Below are positions 15,986 through 25,183 of a DNA stretch of 43,862 nt, in pieces. Under the pieces are notes generated by a model. That model did no database searches. It had not been told where the DNA came from and saw only the letters and a list, made by a program, of their open reading frames with translations. Origin of the DNA: Chryseobacterium pennae (GTDB taxonomy: Bacteria > Bacteroidota > Bacteroidia > Flavobacteriales > Weeksellaceae); NCBI RefSeq assembly GCF_003385515.1, contig NZ_QNVT01000040.1, positions 1 through 43,862 of the forward strand, in the 5' to 3' direction. Position 1 is the stretch's first letter; each line of letters opens with the position of its first letter. Both the position numbers and the translations under genes were made by a program.

Positions 15986-17449
15986 TTACCGGATCGTTTT
16001 TTTTAAGATAGAAACTGCTTCAGCCATCTCTTTTTCATCTAGTGATGCAAAACCCAGTCTAAGTCCATTGGTAGAAAATAATTCATTTTTATAAAACAAA
16101 CCGTTGTCAATATAAAGTCCTTTTTTTAAGGTGTTTTCTGCCAGTTTTATAAGATCGATATTATGATCAAAAACAGACCATACTGCGAGCCCTCCCTCAG
16201 GAACTTTAAATTCTATTTCGTTGGAAAAATGAACCTTTAACAATTCGCAAAACATATCTCTGCGCTGTTTGTAAATCTTTAGTGCTTTTCTATAATACCG
16301 ATTCATCTCACCCTGATTAAATAACAAGGCAAAAGCTTCTTCTAAGATGGTATCTCCCTGTCTGTCTATAAGTTCCCTTAGAGCAGTGGCTGAGTGAATA
16401 AAATCGGAAGGTCCTGTCATAAAACCTATTCTTAGAGCTGGGGCAAAGGTTTTAGTGATAGATCCTAAGTAAATTACATTTTCATTGTGGTCTATACTGG
16501 CCAGGGGTAAAAATGGTTTATTGGTATAATGAAAATCAAAGTCATAATCATCTTCAATAATTGCGAATTTATTTTCTTTAGCAAGCTTCAGAAATTTTAA
16601 TCTGCGCTCCATGCTTAGCGTAACTGTAGTTGGGCTGTGATGATGGGGAACTAGGTAAACTGCTTTTATCTTTTTTTTCTTAAGTGCTTGCTCCAGATAA
16701 TCTGGATCCATCCCATACTCATCGACTGGAATTCTAAGAAGCTTAGCTCCGGTTTGTTTAAAAATTTCATCAGCAGTAGAGTAGTTTGATACGCCTACTG
16801 CTATTAGATCCCCTTGTTCAAGAAGTAACTGGGCTGACAAATAAATCCCCATCTGACTGCCTTTAGTAATCAACATATCATCAACCTCAACATTTAATCC
16901 TCTGGTAGTAGAAAGATATTTGCACAATGATTCTCTTAAATGTTCTGAGCCTTTTGCATTCCCGTATTTTAAGAAATTTCGGCCATAGAATTTTCTGGAA
17001 ATACTTCTGTACTCACGCATTAATTCATCTATTGGAGCAAGCCGGACATCAGGAAATCCGTCATCTATCGCTAATTGGGGTTTTTGAAAATTCTTGCTAA
17101 GAATTGAATGACTGAACTTATTGGTCCATATAAATGCATCATGCTTTATTTCTTTATTTTTTACATTATGAGTTTTCTTTTGGGTAAGAACAGGCAGACT
17201 GGATAAGACGTATACTCCTTTCCGCTCTATAGATTCTGTCCAGCCCTGGCTAATTAATTCTTCATATGCTAATTTGATGGTATTACGGTCCACACCAATC
17301 AAAAGAGCAAGGTTACGGGTGCTGGGTAACATTTCAGAGGGCTGCAAAGTACCATCAGTAATTAATGATATAAAGTAATTACATATTTGAATGTATAGAG
17401 GTATAGAAGAGGCTCTGTCAATTTGAATTAAGGATTTGTAGGGTAACAT
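15986..17449 (-). CDS. MocR/PdxR-type transcription regulator (GntR HTH fused to aminotransferase fold)
   Basis: This 487-residue protein, taken from the ATG at 17449, starts MLPYKSLIQIDR as family members usually do. A GntR winged helix (about 15-85, PSTRNLALLIGVDRNTIKLAYEEL) is linked to a fold-type I aminotransferase domain. That domain holds IEDDYDFDF and the PLP-lysine motif LGSITKTFAPALR (Lys333). The frame stays open to a TTG at 17494 with an ATG at 17479. A TACATTTG -7 box on the minus strand (17481-17488) would put the transcript start inside those extra codons, so the shorter protein is preferred. Regulators of this class sense PLP or amino compounds and often control a divergent gene, here the flavoprotein and RND genes. 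Confidence 0.88.
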   Translation of the reverse strand: MLPYKSLIQIDRASSIPLYIQICNYFISLITDGTLQPSEMLPSTRNLALLIGVDRNTIKLAYEELISQGWTESIERKGVYVLSSLPVLTQKKTHNVKNKEIKHDAFIWTNKFSHSILSKNFQKPQLAIDDGFPDVRLAPIDELMREYRSISRKFYGRNFLKYGNAKGSEHLRESLCKYLSTTRGLNVEVDDMLITKGSQMGIYLSAQLLLEQGDLIAVGVSNYSTADEIFKQTGAKLLRIPVDEYGMDPDYLEQALKKKKIKAVYLVPHHHSPTTVTLSMERRLKFLKLAKENKFAIIEDDYDFDFHYTNKPFLPLASIDHNENVIYLGSITKTFAPALRIGFMTGPSDFIHSATALRELIDRQGDTILEEAFALLFNQGEMNRYYRKALKIYKQRRDMFCELLKVHFSNEIEFKVPEGGLAVWSVFDHNIDLIKLAENTLKKGLYIDNGLFYKNELFSTNGLRLGFASLDEKEMAEAVSILKKTIR

Positions 17450-17480
17450 CTGGGCTGTATGTTTTATATTAATTGGCATA

Positions 17481-17510
17481 CAAATGTAAGCCAATATCCC
17501 GCTATTTTTG
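17481..17510. promoter_or_regulatory. Overlapping divergent promoters between MocR gene and azoreductase-like gene
   Basis: On the minus strand TACATTTG (17488-17481) and on the plus strand TATTTTTG (17503-17510) both match TAnnTTTG and lie back to back, 14 bp apart. Each would have its -33 region inside the other. The plus-strand start would fall near 17516, 10 nt before the ATG at 17526. Neither has a clear TTTG at -33, as often seen for regulated promoters. A MocR protein bound here could switch both directions. Confidence 0.45.
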
Positions 17511-17525
17511 TAAAAAAATTACATA

Positions 17526-18188
17526 ATGGATTCACAAAACAAGGAACTGAAAAACTTGTTAGTTATCAATTCGAGTGCAAGAACTGCGGGATCTCAAAGT
17601 AGAAAGTTGGCAGAAACCCTTATCAATTATTGGAAAAACAAACAAATAAATTATAAAATTCATATTCGGGAACTGGGAAACCAAAACATTCCTCATATAA
17701 CGGAGGAATGGATAAGTGCTGCATTTAAACCTTTAGCAAATAGAAACCGGGAGGAAGTTAATGCATTAAAGAGAAGTGATGAATATATTACAGAGTTAAA
17801 GGATGCAGACATCATTGCTATTGCTTCACCCATGTACAACTGGTCAATACCAAGCAGCCTGAAAGCTTATATCGATCAGATTGTACGGGTTAACGAAACT
17901 TGGAAATACAATCCTGATAATATTCAAAATCCATATATAGGTCTTTTAGAAAATAAAAAGGTCATTTTATTACTTACAAGAGGATCTCAGGGTTATGAAA
18001 AAGGGAGTTATAATGAACATATTGATTTTCAAACCAATTATCTGAAGAGAGTTTTCAATGTGATGGGAATCTCTGATATTCATGTGGTACATCTTGATGG
18101 TGAAGCAAATGATAAAGAAAAGTACAACTTAGCAATCAATTCGGCACATCAAAGAATTATTGACCTCATAGAAACAAAACTCTCCTAG
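17526..18188 (+). CDS. FMN-dependent NADH-azoreductase-like oxidoreductase
   Basis: This 220-residue flavodoxin-fold enzyme likely transfers two electrons from NAD(P)H to quinones or azo compounds. The FMN phosphate loop is near the N terminus (INSSARTAGSQSRKLAE), the flavin-ring loop is SPMYNWSIPSSLKAYIDQIVR (split by family landmarks PMYNW and SLKAY), and TRGSQGY follows. Length and order match AzoR. It is divergent from the MocR gene and 70 bp upstream of the RND adaptor, which suggests a response to electrophilic or quinone-like compounds coupled to efflux. Confidence 0.85.
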   Translation: MDSQNKELKNLLVINSSARTAGSQSRKLAETLINYWKNKQINYKIHIRELGNQNIPHITEEWISAAFKPLANRNREEVNALKRSDEYITELKDADIIAIASPMYNWSIPSSLKAYIDQIVRVNETWKYNPDNIQNPYIGLLENKKVILLLTRGSQGYEKGSYNEHIDFQTNYLKRVFNVMGISDIHVVHLDGEANDKEKYNLAINSAHQRIIDLIETKLS

Positions 18189-18213
18189 TTATTCAAAATT
18201 AGAGTCTATTAAA

Positions 18214-18235
18214 TTAAAGAATAAACATTCTTTAA
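18214..18235. promoter_or_regulatory. Perfect inverted repeat upstream of the RND operon
   Basis: TTAAAGAAT (18214-18222) and ATTCTTTAA (18227-18235) form a perfect 9-bp inverted repeat with a 4-nt spacer, 24 bp before the adaptor ATG. There is no T run after it, so an operator or an mRNA structure is more likely than a terminator. Confidence 0.5.
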
Positions 18236-18258
18236 TCGGTTTTATATGTCAATTTATA

Positions 18259-19383
18259 ATGGTAAAAATGAATATAGTAAAAAAGTGGTTAGCGCTGTCC
18301 TCATTAATTTTTCTGGCTGCGTGTCAAAAAAAAGAACCGGAGGCCGTAAAAGAAGCTATTGCCTTCTATCCAACTCTTTCTATTGCAGAGGAGGAGGCTG
18401 TAGTATATAATGATTATCCGGTAGTGCTGCAGGGGAAAAAAGATGTTGAATTAAGACCTAAGATTGATGGTTTTATAGAAGCAATATTGGTGGATGAAGG
18501 ACAGAAAGTGAAAAAAGGGCAGGTATTGTTTCGTATTTATGCACCTCAGTTTAAAGAGGAGAATGTAGCAGCCATCGCAGGTTTAAGCCGTGCCGAAGCA
18601 GAATTAAAAGATGCTGGTATGAAAGTGAAAAAAGTGAAACCTCTGGTAGAAGAAAGTATCATTAGCAATTATGAATTAGAATCAGCTCAGTATAATTTAA
18701 AAAGTAAAGAAGCTCTTTTCAAAGTGGCCAAATCAAACCTAAGCAATACAGAAGCAAATGTGAGATACACCCAAATTGTAGCCCCATTTGACGGAGTGAT
18801 AGGGTTAATTCCTTTTAAAGAAGGTGCTCTTGTAAGCAGCAGTTCCATAAAACCACTCACTGTCATATCTGATATTTCATCTATTCATACCTATCTGTCG
18901 ATGAACGAGAAGCAATTTTTTGATTTTACTCAACAAACATTCCATGGGAGTTTACAGGAACGGATAGATCAATTGCCTCAGGTAAGTTTGATTTTAGCAA
19001 ACGAAACCGAATATTCTCAGAAAGGAAAAATTACCAGCGTTAGCGGACAGTTTGATCCTTTAACCGGGAGTATCAATTTTAGAGCAGTTTTCAACAATAA
19101 GGAAGGGTTGTTGCGAAGTGGTAACAGTGCCAGAGTCCGGGTATTTGAGAAAATTAATAATGCGGTTTTGGTTCCACAAAAAGCAACGTTTGATTTGCAG
19201 GGAAAGAGATTTGTGTATGTTGTTGGAAGTAATGCTGTTGTGAAAAGCAGGGAAGTCCGGATTATGGAAAAAGAGCCCTCCGGTCAGCAATATATTGTTA
19301 CATCAGGATTAAATACTGGCGATAGAATAGTGAGTGCAGATATTGGAGGCTTGAAAGATGGAGTAAAAATTAAATTAAAATAA
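18259..19383 (+). CDS. RND efflux periplasmic adaptor (membrane fusion protein)
   Basis: This 374-residue lipoprotein has a signal sequence ending in the lipobox LAAC (Cys at about residue 22). A biotinyl-lipoyl-like domain follows (ELRPKIDGFIEAILVDEGQKVKKGQVLFRI), then an alpha hairpin (about 110-170), the second lipoyl half (TQIVAPFDGVIG) and beta-barrel and membrane-proximal domains. It links the inner-membrane pump to the outer-membrane channel. ATG codons 1 and 4 are both possible starts. It is followed 14 bp later by the pump gene. Confidence 0.93.
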   Translation: MVKMNIVKKWLALSSLIFLAACQKKEPEAVKEAIAFYPTLSIAEEEAVVYNDYPVVLQGKKDVELRPKIDGFIEAILVDEGQKVKKGQVLFRIYAPQFKEENVAAIAGLSRAEAELKDAGMKVKKVKPLVEESIISNYELESAQYNLKSKEALFKVAKSNLSNTEANVRYTQIVAPFDGVIGLIPFKEGALVSSSSIKPLTVISDISSIHTYLSMNEKQFFDFTQQTFHGSLQERIDQLPQVSLILANETEYSQKGKITSVSGQFDPLTGSINFRAVFNNKEGLLRSGNSARVRVFEKINNAVLVPQKATFDLQGKRFVYVVGSNAVVKSREVRIMEKEPSGQQYIVTSGLNTGDRIVSADIGGLKDGVKIKLK

Positions 19384-19397
19384 GGCGAGAGTAGATT

Positions 19398-22300
19398 ATG
19401 TTGAAGAAATTTATTGAAAACCCCATATTATCAGCTGTAATATCCATTATTATAGTGATCCTGGGGATCTTAGGATTGTCTACACTGCCTATGACACAAT
19501 ATCCTGATATAGCCCCCCCAACAGTAAAAGTAACGGCTAATTATCAGGGAGCCAATGCGGCGGCAGTAATGAAAAGTGTGATTACCCCATTAGAAGAACA
19601 GATTAATGGAGTAGAACAAATGGCATTTATGACTTCAAAGGCGAGTAATGATGGTTCCGCTGAAATTACAATTACCTTTAATCAGGGTGCTGATCCTTCA
19701 ATGGCTGCAGTGAACGTTCAAAACCGTGTTAATCAGGCGATGAGCCAACTTCCGGAAGAAGTAGTAAAACAAGGGGTTTCTACCACGAAAAAGCTGGCCA
19801 CTGAAGTATTTAGTTTTATGCTTTATAGTGAAGTTCCGGAGTATGACGAGATGTTTTTAGAAAACTATACCCGTATTAACCTTACTCCCCAATTAAAACG
19901 GATAAGTGGTGTAGGCGATGTAGCTGTGGTGGGAAATAGTGAATACAGTATGCGTATTTGGTTAAAACCTAATGTGATGGCAGCCTATGGCTTAGTTCCT
20001 ACCGATATTATTACGGCTTTAAAAGAACAAAATGTAGAGGCCGCACCAGGAAAAATAGGAGAGAACAGCAGGCAAAGCTTTCAGTTCACACTGAAATATA
20101 CCGGACGTCTGGAAACCCCAAAAGAATTTGGAAATATTGTTATCCGTGCGTTGGGCAATGGAAAAACACTCTACCTAAAAGATATAGCAGAAATAGATTT
20201 AGGAGCCTTTTCTTACGAAACAACACAGACGGCATTTGGTCATCTGGGAACCTATATCGCAGTGAACCAGACAGCAGGATCTAACGCTTATGATATCATT
20301 AAAGCCTGTGAAGAAAAACTGAAAGAAGCCGAGAAAAATTTTCCAACAGGAGTTAAATTGGTAATTTATACCAATTCAAATGATTTTCTGTTAGCATCCA
20401 TCAGTAAACTTATTTATACACTTATTGAAGCTTTTGTTTTAGTATTTATAGTCGTATTAATATTTTTACAGGACTGGCGTTCTACCTTAATATCAGCCAT
20501 TACTGTACCTGTGGCTATTATCGGGACATTCTTTTTCTTGAATCTGTTTGGTTTTACGATCAACTTATTAACCTTATTTGCTTTAGTATTATCCATTGGG
20601 ATTGTTGTAGATGATGCCATCATTGTGGTGGAAGCTGTACATGCTAAACTACATGGAGGATCCACAACAGTAAAGAAAGCCACGATCAGTGCAATGAATG
20701 AGCTATCTACCGCAATTATCTCTATTACTTTGGTGATGGCTGCAGTATTCGTCCCCGTTACATTTATTAAAGGTTCTGTAGGAGTATTTTACAAAGAATT
20801 TGGGATCACACTCGCAGTAGCTATTCTAATTTCAGCAGTTAATGCCCTAACATTAAGTCCTGCTCTTTGTGCTCTCCTGTTAAAACCGGAATCAGATAAC
20901 CATCCTGAGAAGAGAGGTTTTTCTGAACGAATGAAAGTAGCCTTTAACAGCAGTTTTGACCGTATGACTGATCGTTATGTGGATGTTTTAAAATTTCTGA
21001 ATAAACGGTTGTGGCTAGCACTGGGAGCGGTAGTGGTCTTTGCAGGAATATTTATTTACTTAAGCAAGACAACCCCAACAGGATTTGTTCCCAATGAAGA
21101 CAGTGGGTTCATTTATGGAAACGTGATTATGCCGCCTTCTACCTCTTTACAGGAAACGGTTCGCATAGCAGATCAAATTGATAGTATCACAGCCACGATT
21201 CCACAGTTAGGAATGAGGGCTCGCTGGGTGGGAGGTGATTTCTTCAGTGGGAAAGGAAGTTCCTATGCCGCTCAGTATGTCAAGTTAAAACATTGGAATG
21301 AGCGTAAAGACAAAGGAGATGACTCACAGACTATTGTTCAGGAACTCTTTAAAAAAACAGCGCATATTAAAGGAGCCAATATTGTATTTTTTGCAGCTCC
21401 CACTTTACAGGGATTTGGTAATAATTCAGGATTTGAATTGCAAATGCAGGATAAAACAGGGGGAGATTACAAGAAATTCGAAGAAGTAATGGGGAAATTC
21501 ATAAAAGAATTAAGCCAACGTCCCGAAATTATGTTTGCAACAACATCATTTAATACAAATTTCCCGCAATATGAAGTTTCTGTGAATGTGGTTAAAGCAA
21601 AAGAATCCGGGGTAAGTGTTACAGAGATCCTGACCACTTTACAAGGGTACTTAGGTGGTGTGTATGCTACTAATTTTAACCGGTTTGGAAAGCAGTATAA
21701 AGTAGTTATTCAAGCAGCTCCAAATTTTAGAGAAAATAAAGAAGCCATTGATGGGCTGTATGTAAAAAACAGTGAAGGTACCATGACGCCTATTACTGCT
21801 TTTATTAATCTAAAGAAAGTCTATGGTCCTGAATTTTTGACCCGGTTTAATTTGTTTAATTCTGCAATGGTTAATGGAGCTCCTAATGCAGGATATAGCT
21901 CGGGAGATGCAATTAAAGCGATTGAAGAAGTAGCAGCAACCCTTCCAAAAGGATATGGATTTGAATACTCAGGACTTTCAAGAGAAGAAAGTACAAGTGG
22001 TAATCAGACCGTAATTATTTTTATTCTATCCATAGTGTTTGTGTATTTCTTATTAAGTGCCCAGTTCAAGAGTTTTATCACGCCGCTGGCAGTTTTATTT
22101 TCATTACCTATTGGTTTAGCAGGTGCATTTATCTTTGCTCAGCTATTCGGGATAGATAATAATATCTTTCTACAGATCAGTTTGATTATGCTTATTGGTC
22201 TTTTGGCAAAAAATGCTATTCTGATTATTGAATTTGCACTTCAGCGAAGACTACAGGGACAATCTATAAAAGAAGCAGCTATAGAAGGAGCTCGTGCCCG

Positions 22301-22547
22301 GCTAAGACCGATCTTGATGACATCGCTGGCTTTTATCTTTGGATTATTGCCTTTGATGCTGGCTTCTGGTGCGGGTGCTTTGAGTAATAAATCGATAGGG
22401 ACAGCTGCAGTAGGCGGTATGCTGATAGGGACACTGATAGGAGTATTGGCTATTCCAGCTTTATTTGTTGTGTTTCAATCTATTCATGAAAGAATCACCG
22501 GAAAACCTGCATTGGCTTCAGATGAGGTTCTCAATCCAATAAATTAA
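19398..22547 (+). CDS. RND efflux pump, AcrB/HAE1 family
   Basis: This 1049-residue inner-membrane proton/drug antiporter has two copies of the RND fold, each with a large periplasmic porter/docking domain. The N-terminal helix ENPILSAVISIIIVILG and AcrB-like LPMTQYPDIAPPTVKV are intact. The proton relay is present: adjacent Asp residues in TM4 (GIVVDDAIIVVEAV) and the Lys of TM10 (GLLAKNAILIIEFA). Length is standard. It would expel hydrophobic drugs, dyes or detergents through the adaptor and the channel encoded next. The substrate range is not predictable. Confidence 0.95.
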   Translation: MLKKFIENPILSAVISIIIVILGILGLSTLPMTQYPDIAPPTVKVTANYQGANAAAVMKSVITPLEEQINGVEQMAFMTSKASNDGSAEITITFNQGADPSMAAVNVQNRVNQAMSQLPEEVVKQGVSTTKKLATEVFSFMLYSEVPEYDEMFLENYTRINLTPQLKRISGVGDVAVVGNSEYSMRIWLKPNVMAAYGLVPTDIITALKEQNVEAAPGKIGENSRQSFQFTLKYTGRLETPKEFGNIVIRALGNGKTLYLKDIAEIDLGAFSYETTQTAFGHLGTYIAVNQTAGSNAYDIIKACEEKLKEAEKNFPTGVKLVIYTNSNDFLLASISKLIYTLIEAFVLVFIVVLIFLQDWRSTLISAITVPVAIIGTFFFLNLFGFTINLLTLFALVLSIGIVVDDAIIVVEAVHAKLHGGSTTVKKATISAMNELSTAIISITLVMAAVFVPVTFIKGSVGVFYKEFGITLAVAILISAVNALTLSPALCALLLKPESDNHPEKRGFSERMKVAFNSSFDRMTDRYVDVLKFLNKRLWLALGAVVVFAGIFIYLSKTTPTGFVPNEDSGFIYGNVIMPPSTSLQETVRIADQIDSITATIPQLGMRARWVGGDFFSGKGSSYAAQYVKLKHWNERKDKGDDSQTIVQELFKKTAHIKGANIVFFAAPTLQGFGNNSGFELQMQDKTGGDYKKFEEVMGKFIKELSQRPEIMFATTSFNTNFPQYEVSVNVVKAKESGVSVTEILTTLQGYLGGVYATNFNRFGKQYKVVIQAAPNFRENKEAIDGLYVKNSEGTMTPITAFINLKKVYGPEFLTRFNLFNSAMVNGAPNAGYSSGDAIKAIEEVAATLPKGYGFEYSGLSREESTSGNQTVIIFILSIVFVYFLLSAQFKSFITPLAVLFSLPIGLAGAFIFAQLFGIDNNIFLQISLIMLIGLLAKNAILIIEFALQRRLQGQSIKEAAIEGARARLRPILMTSLAFIFGLLPLMLASGAGALSNKSIGTAAVGGMLIGTLIGVLAIPALFVVFQSIHERITGKPALASDEVLNPIN

Positions 22548-22553
22548 TTAAAC

Positions 22554-22588
22554 ATTCCAAAGAGATGGGATGGCCATTTCTTTGGAAT
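22554..22588 (+). promoter_or_regulatory. Strong hairpin between RND pump and channel genes
   Basis: ATTCCAAAGA (22554-22563) pairs with TCTTTGGAAT (22579-22588), continued by a G-U pair and ATGG/CCAT, giving about 15 pairs around a 5-nt loop. No T run follows. Lying 6 bp after the pump stop and 16 bp before the channel ATG, it looks like an mRNA-stability or attenuation element that tunes channel expression. Confidence 0.55.
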
Positions 22589-22604
22589 ATAGTATTACGA
22601 AAGA

Positions 22605-23993
22605 ATGAAAATATATCTTAAACTATTAATTACTCTATGTATTACAGGGGCACTCGTTTCATGCAGCCCAGGGAAAGTTTATCAATTTAAAAAAGAGGTC
22701 AATGAACCTTTATATAGAGAAATGAACCAGACAGATACCGTTAGTATTGCACAAATGGACTGGCAGGAGTTCTTCTCAGATGCTGATTTAAAAAACTTAA
22801 TCCAATCTGGTTTACAAAACAATCTAGATTTGAAAATGGGTATACAGCGAATTGAGATCGCTCACTCGATGTTAAAGCAGTCCAAAGCTGCATTTTTACC
22901 TGATGTGAGGGGAGGAGGAGGATTTAAACAATCAAAAATGTCATATCCGCAAGGTCTTGGAAATAGTAAGGATACGGCTTTATATGATATATATGCTAAT
23001 GCTTCCTGGGAAATAGATATATGGGGCAAGTTGGCAAGTAACAAACGGGCTTTCCTCTACAGACTTATGCAGTCGGAGTCTGTGCAGCGAGCTGTACAAA
23101 CGCAAATAGTGGCGCAAATAGCAGACTATTATTACCAACTTTTAACCTTGGATAAACAGCAGGTCATCTTAGAAAAAACTATTGAAAATATGGCACTGGA
23201 TGTAAAAACAATGAATAGGCTAAAAGAGTCAAATACAGTAACTGGAGCTGCCGTGGTACAAAGTGAGGCCAACTACTATGATGCCCAAGCTGATTTGCCT
23301 CGTATTAAAAGAGAGATAAGGGAAGTAGAGAATGCCATAAATGTATTGTTGGGGCAAGCAGCCCAGCCTATAATCCGGGGAAGTTTAGATCATCAAAAAT
23401 CCCACTACAATTTGAATGTAGGAGTGCCCTCACAGTTATTAGCGAATAGGCCTGATGTACATGCTATGGAGCTTGAAGTGGCTTCTTATTTTGAAGAGAT
23501 CAACGTTGCTCAGCGAGCTTTTTATCCCTCGTTGACAATCACTGCATCAGGTGGTTTCTCCAGTTTTGAGTTGAAAGATTGGTTTTCCTCTACAGGTTTT
23601 TTTGCCAATATTGCGGGAGGTCTGGTTCAGCCTATTTTCAATAAGCGGCTCAACAAAACTCGTTTAGAAATTGCCCGGGCTAATTATCGGGGGAAAGTAT
23701 ATGATTTTCAAAAAGCTCTCATTACTGCAGGACAGGAGGTTTCGGACGCTTTGTATAGTTATGAATCTGCAGCAGAGCAGGAACAGAAACGTATGGTGCA
23801 AATAGATAAACTTAGTTTAGCCGTTGATTATACCAAAAAGTTGTTGGTCTATCATTCGTCAACGAATTATACTGATGTATTGACCTCCGAACAGGCTTAC
23901 CTGGGTGCTCAAATACAACTGACTAATGATCAATTATTAAAATGGCGGTCAGTTATTAAACTTTATCGTTCATTAGGTGGTGGTGTGAGATAA
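22605..23993 (+). CDS. Outer-membrane efflux channel lipoprotein (TolC/OprM/NodT family)
   Basis: This 462-residue protein has a lipoprotein signal peptide ending in LVSCS (Cys at about residue 20). Two OEP repeats then form the barrel and helical tunnel. Landmarks are DLKNLIQSGLQNNLDL, the NRPDVHAMELEVA motif (family RPDI-x-x-AE) and FYPSLTITASGGF. It completes the tripartite exporter. It follows the pump gene by 57 bp, with a strong hairpin in the gap. Length is typical for OprM-like lipoproteins. Confidence 0.93.
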   Translation: MKIYLKLLITLCITGALVSCSPGKVYQFKKEVNEPLYREMNQTDTVSIAQMDWQEFFSDADLKNLIQSGLQNNLDLKMGIQRIEIAHSMLKQSKAAFLPDVRGGGGFKQSKMSYPQGLGNSKDTALYDIYANASWEIDIWGKLASNKRAFLYRLMQSESVQRAVQTQIVAQIADYYYQLLTLDKQQVILEKTIENMALDVKTMNRLKESNTVTGAAVVQSEANYYDAQADLPRIKREIREVENAINVLLGQAAQPIIRGSLDHQKSHYNLNVGVPSQLLANRPDVHAMELEVASYFEEINVAQRAFYPSLTITASGGFSSFELKDWFSSTGFFANIAGGLVQPIFNKRLNKTRLEIARANYRGKVYDFQKALITAGQEVSDALYSYESAAEQEQKRMVQIDKLSLAVDYTKKLLVYHSSTNYTDVLTSEQAYLGAQIQLTNDQLLKWRSVIKLYRSLGGGVR

Positions 23994-24137
23994 TATAGCT
24001 TTTCTAAAAAGTAACGTATATATCCGAACTCTTTTTTTACTGATATAGAAAGTATTGTGGATTTATATTGCTGATTTAGCACCTTATTAACTTAATATAT
24101 AATTTTATTTTTTTAGATATTTGTACATGACTCTATT

Positions 24138-24843
24138 GATAACTTTGGATAATCTTAGTGATCAGTATAGAACTCCCAATTATTTTAATTTCTCTTTTGG
24201 GATTTGCTATTGATTATGTACTATTAGCGCTGGCGTCTTCTATTTGTTGGTTGTTTTTTGGGAGGGTTGCCGGTCTTACCGGGGCTAGTATTTCAACAGC
24301 TAGTGCATATTTGCCCTCCATTCTGTACAAAGCAATTGGCATTTTTTTACTATGTATAAATTTAATTGGACGGAAAGAACTGTAGGTCTGTCGCTCGGTT
24401 TGCTTGGCTTAGTACAAGGAATTCTAATTAGATGGACAACTCCAAAATTAGGAGAACATAAAAGTGTATATTTTGGGTTGCTATTTTATGCATTAGGTTT
24501 AATGGTTTTTGTATTTACTAATCAAGGATGGATGATGTTTGTTTTTCTCGTTCCCTATTCCTTAGGAGGAATCTGCGGGTCTGCACTTCAATCAATAATC
24601 AGTAAAAATGTTCCTGCAAATGAACAGGGGGAGCTGTGGGGAGCATTATCAAGTTTAGTGAGTGCTACCTCTATTTTGGGACTTCCAATTATGACAAACT
24701 TATTCTATTATTTCACTCATGATAAAGCTCCATTTCAATTTTCAGGAGCTCCATTTTTTTTAGCATTCATTTTAATGTTTATTAGTGTAATTGTTATATA
24801 TTTTGCTTTTCGACAAAAAAGTGAAAAGGAAGCTAAAGATTAA
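24138..24843 (+). pseudogene. Decayed TetA-like MFS transporter
   Basis: Two pieces of one major facilitator protein remain. The first (from LSDQY near 24145, then PIILISLLGFAIDY to LTGASISTASAY, ending near 24310) matches the end of the loop 2-3 motif through TM4 of TetA-type transporters, with a frame change near 24165. The second (from YKFNWTERTVG at about 24352 to 24843) covers the last five or so helices and is in a different frame. The N terminus and the middle, including the normal end of TM4 to TM7, are deleted. The shorter frames 24158-24385 and 24352-24843 are these two pieces. It cannot make a working transporter. Confidence 0.8.
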
Positions 24844-25183
24844 AAAATGCAATAATTTGAATAAGTAGGGAGCAAAGATTTAGGCCTAAACCAGTTGATT
24901 TATGTAAATGATCATTACGATTTTGAAAAATATTATTGATCTTGCTTTTTTGATGCTGAAACAAGCAAAAGCAAATACCTTATCATCGGCGAGGCTTAGA
25001 CTCCATTGTTGAAGCCTAATATATACTGCTTTCTATAAACCGGAACAGAAACCAATCAAATTATTGTTTCAGTTCATAAAAAATCTTAATAAGGAAATTT
25101 ATGTATGTTATTGTATTTGTTGCTAGTTTTGTAAGGTGGTTAAAGTAAAAAGAATAACTCCAACAGATTTCAGGGGACATTAC
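24844..25183. other. Intergenic region upstream of the AraC gene
   Basis: This 340-bp AT-rich gap has a TAGTTTTG -7-like box at 25124-25131. It would start transcription near 25138, about 45 nt before the preferred AraC start. No gene, RNA or repeat is recognised in the remainder. Confidence 0.45.
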
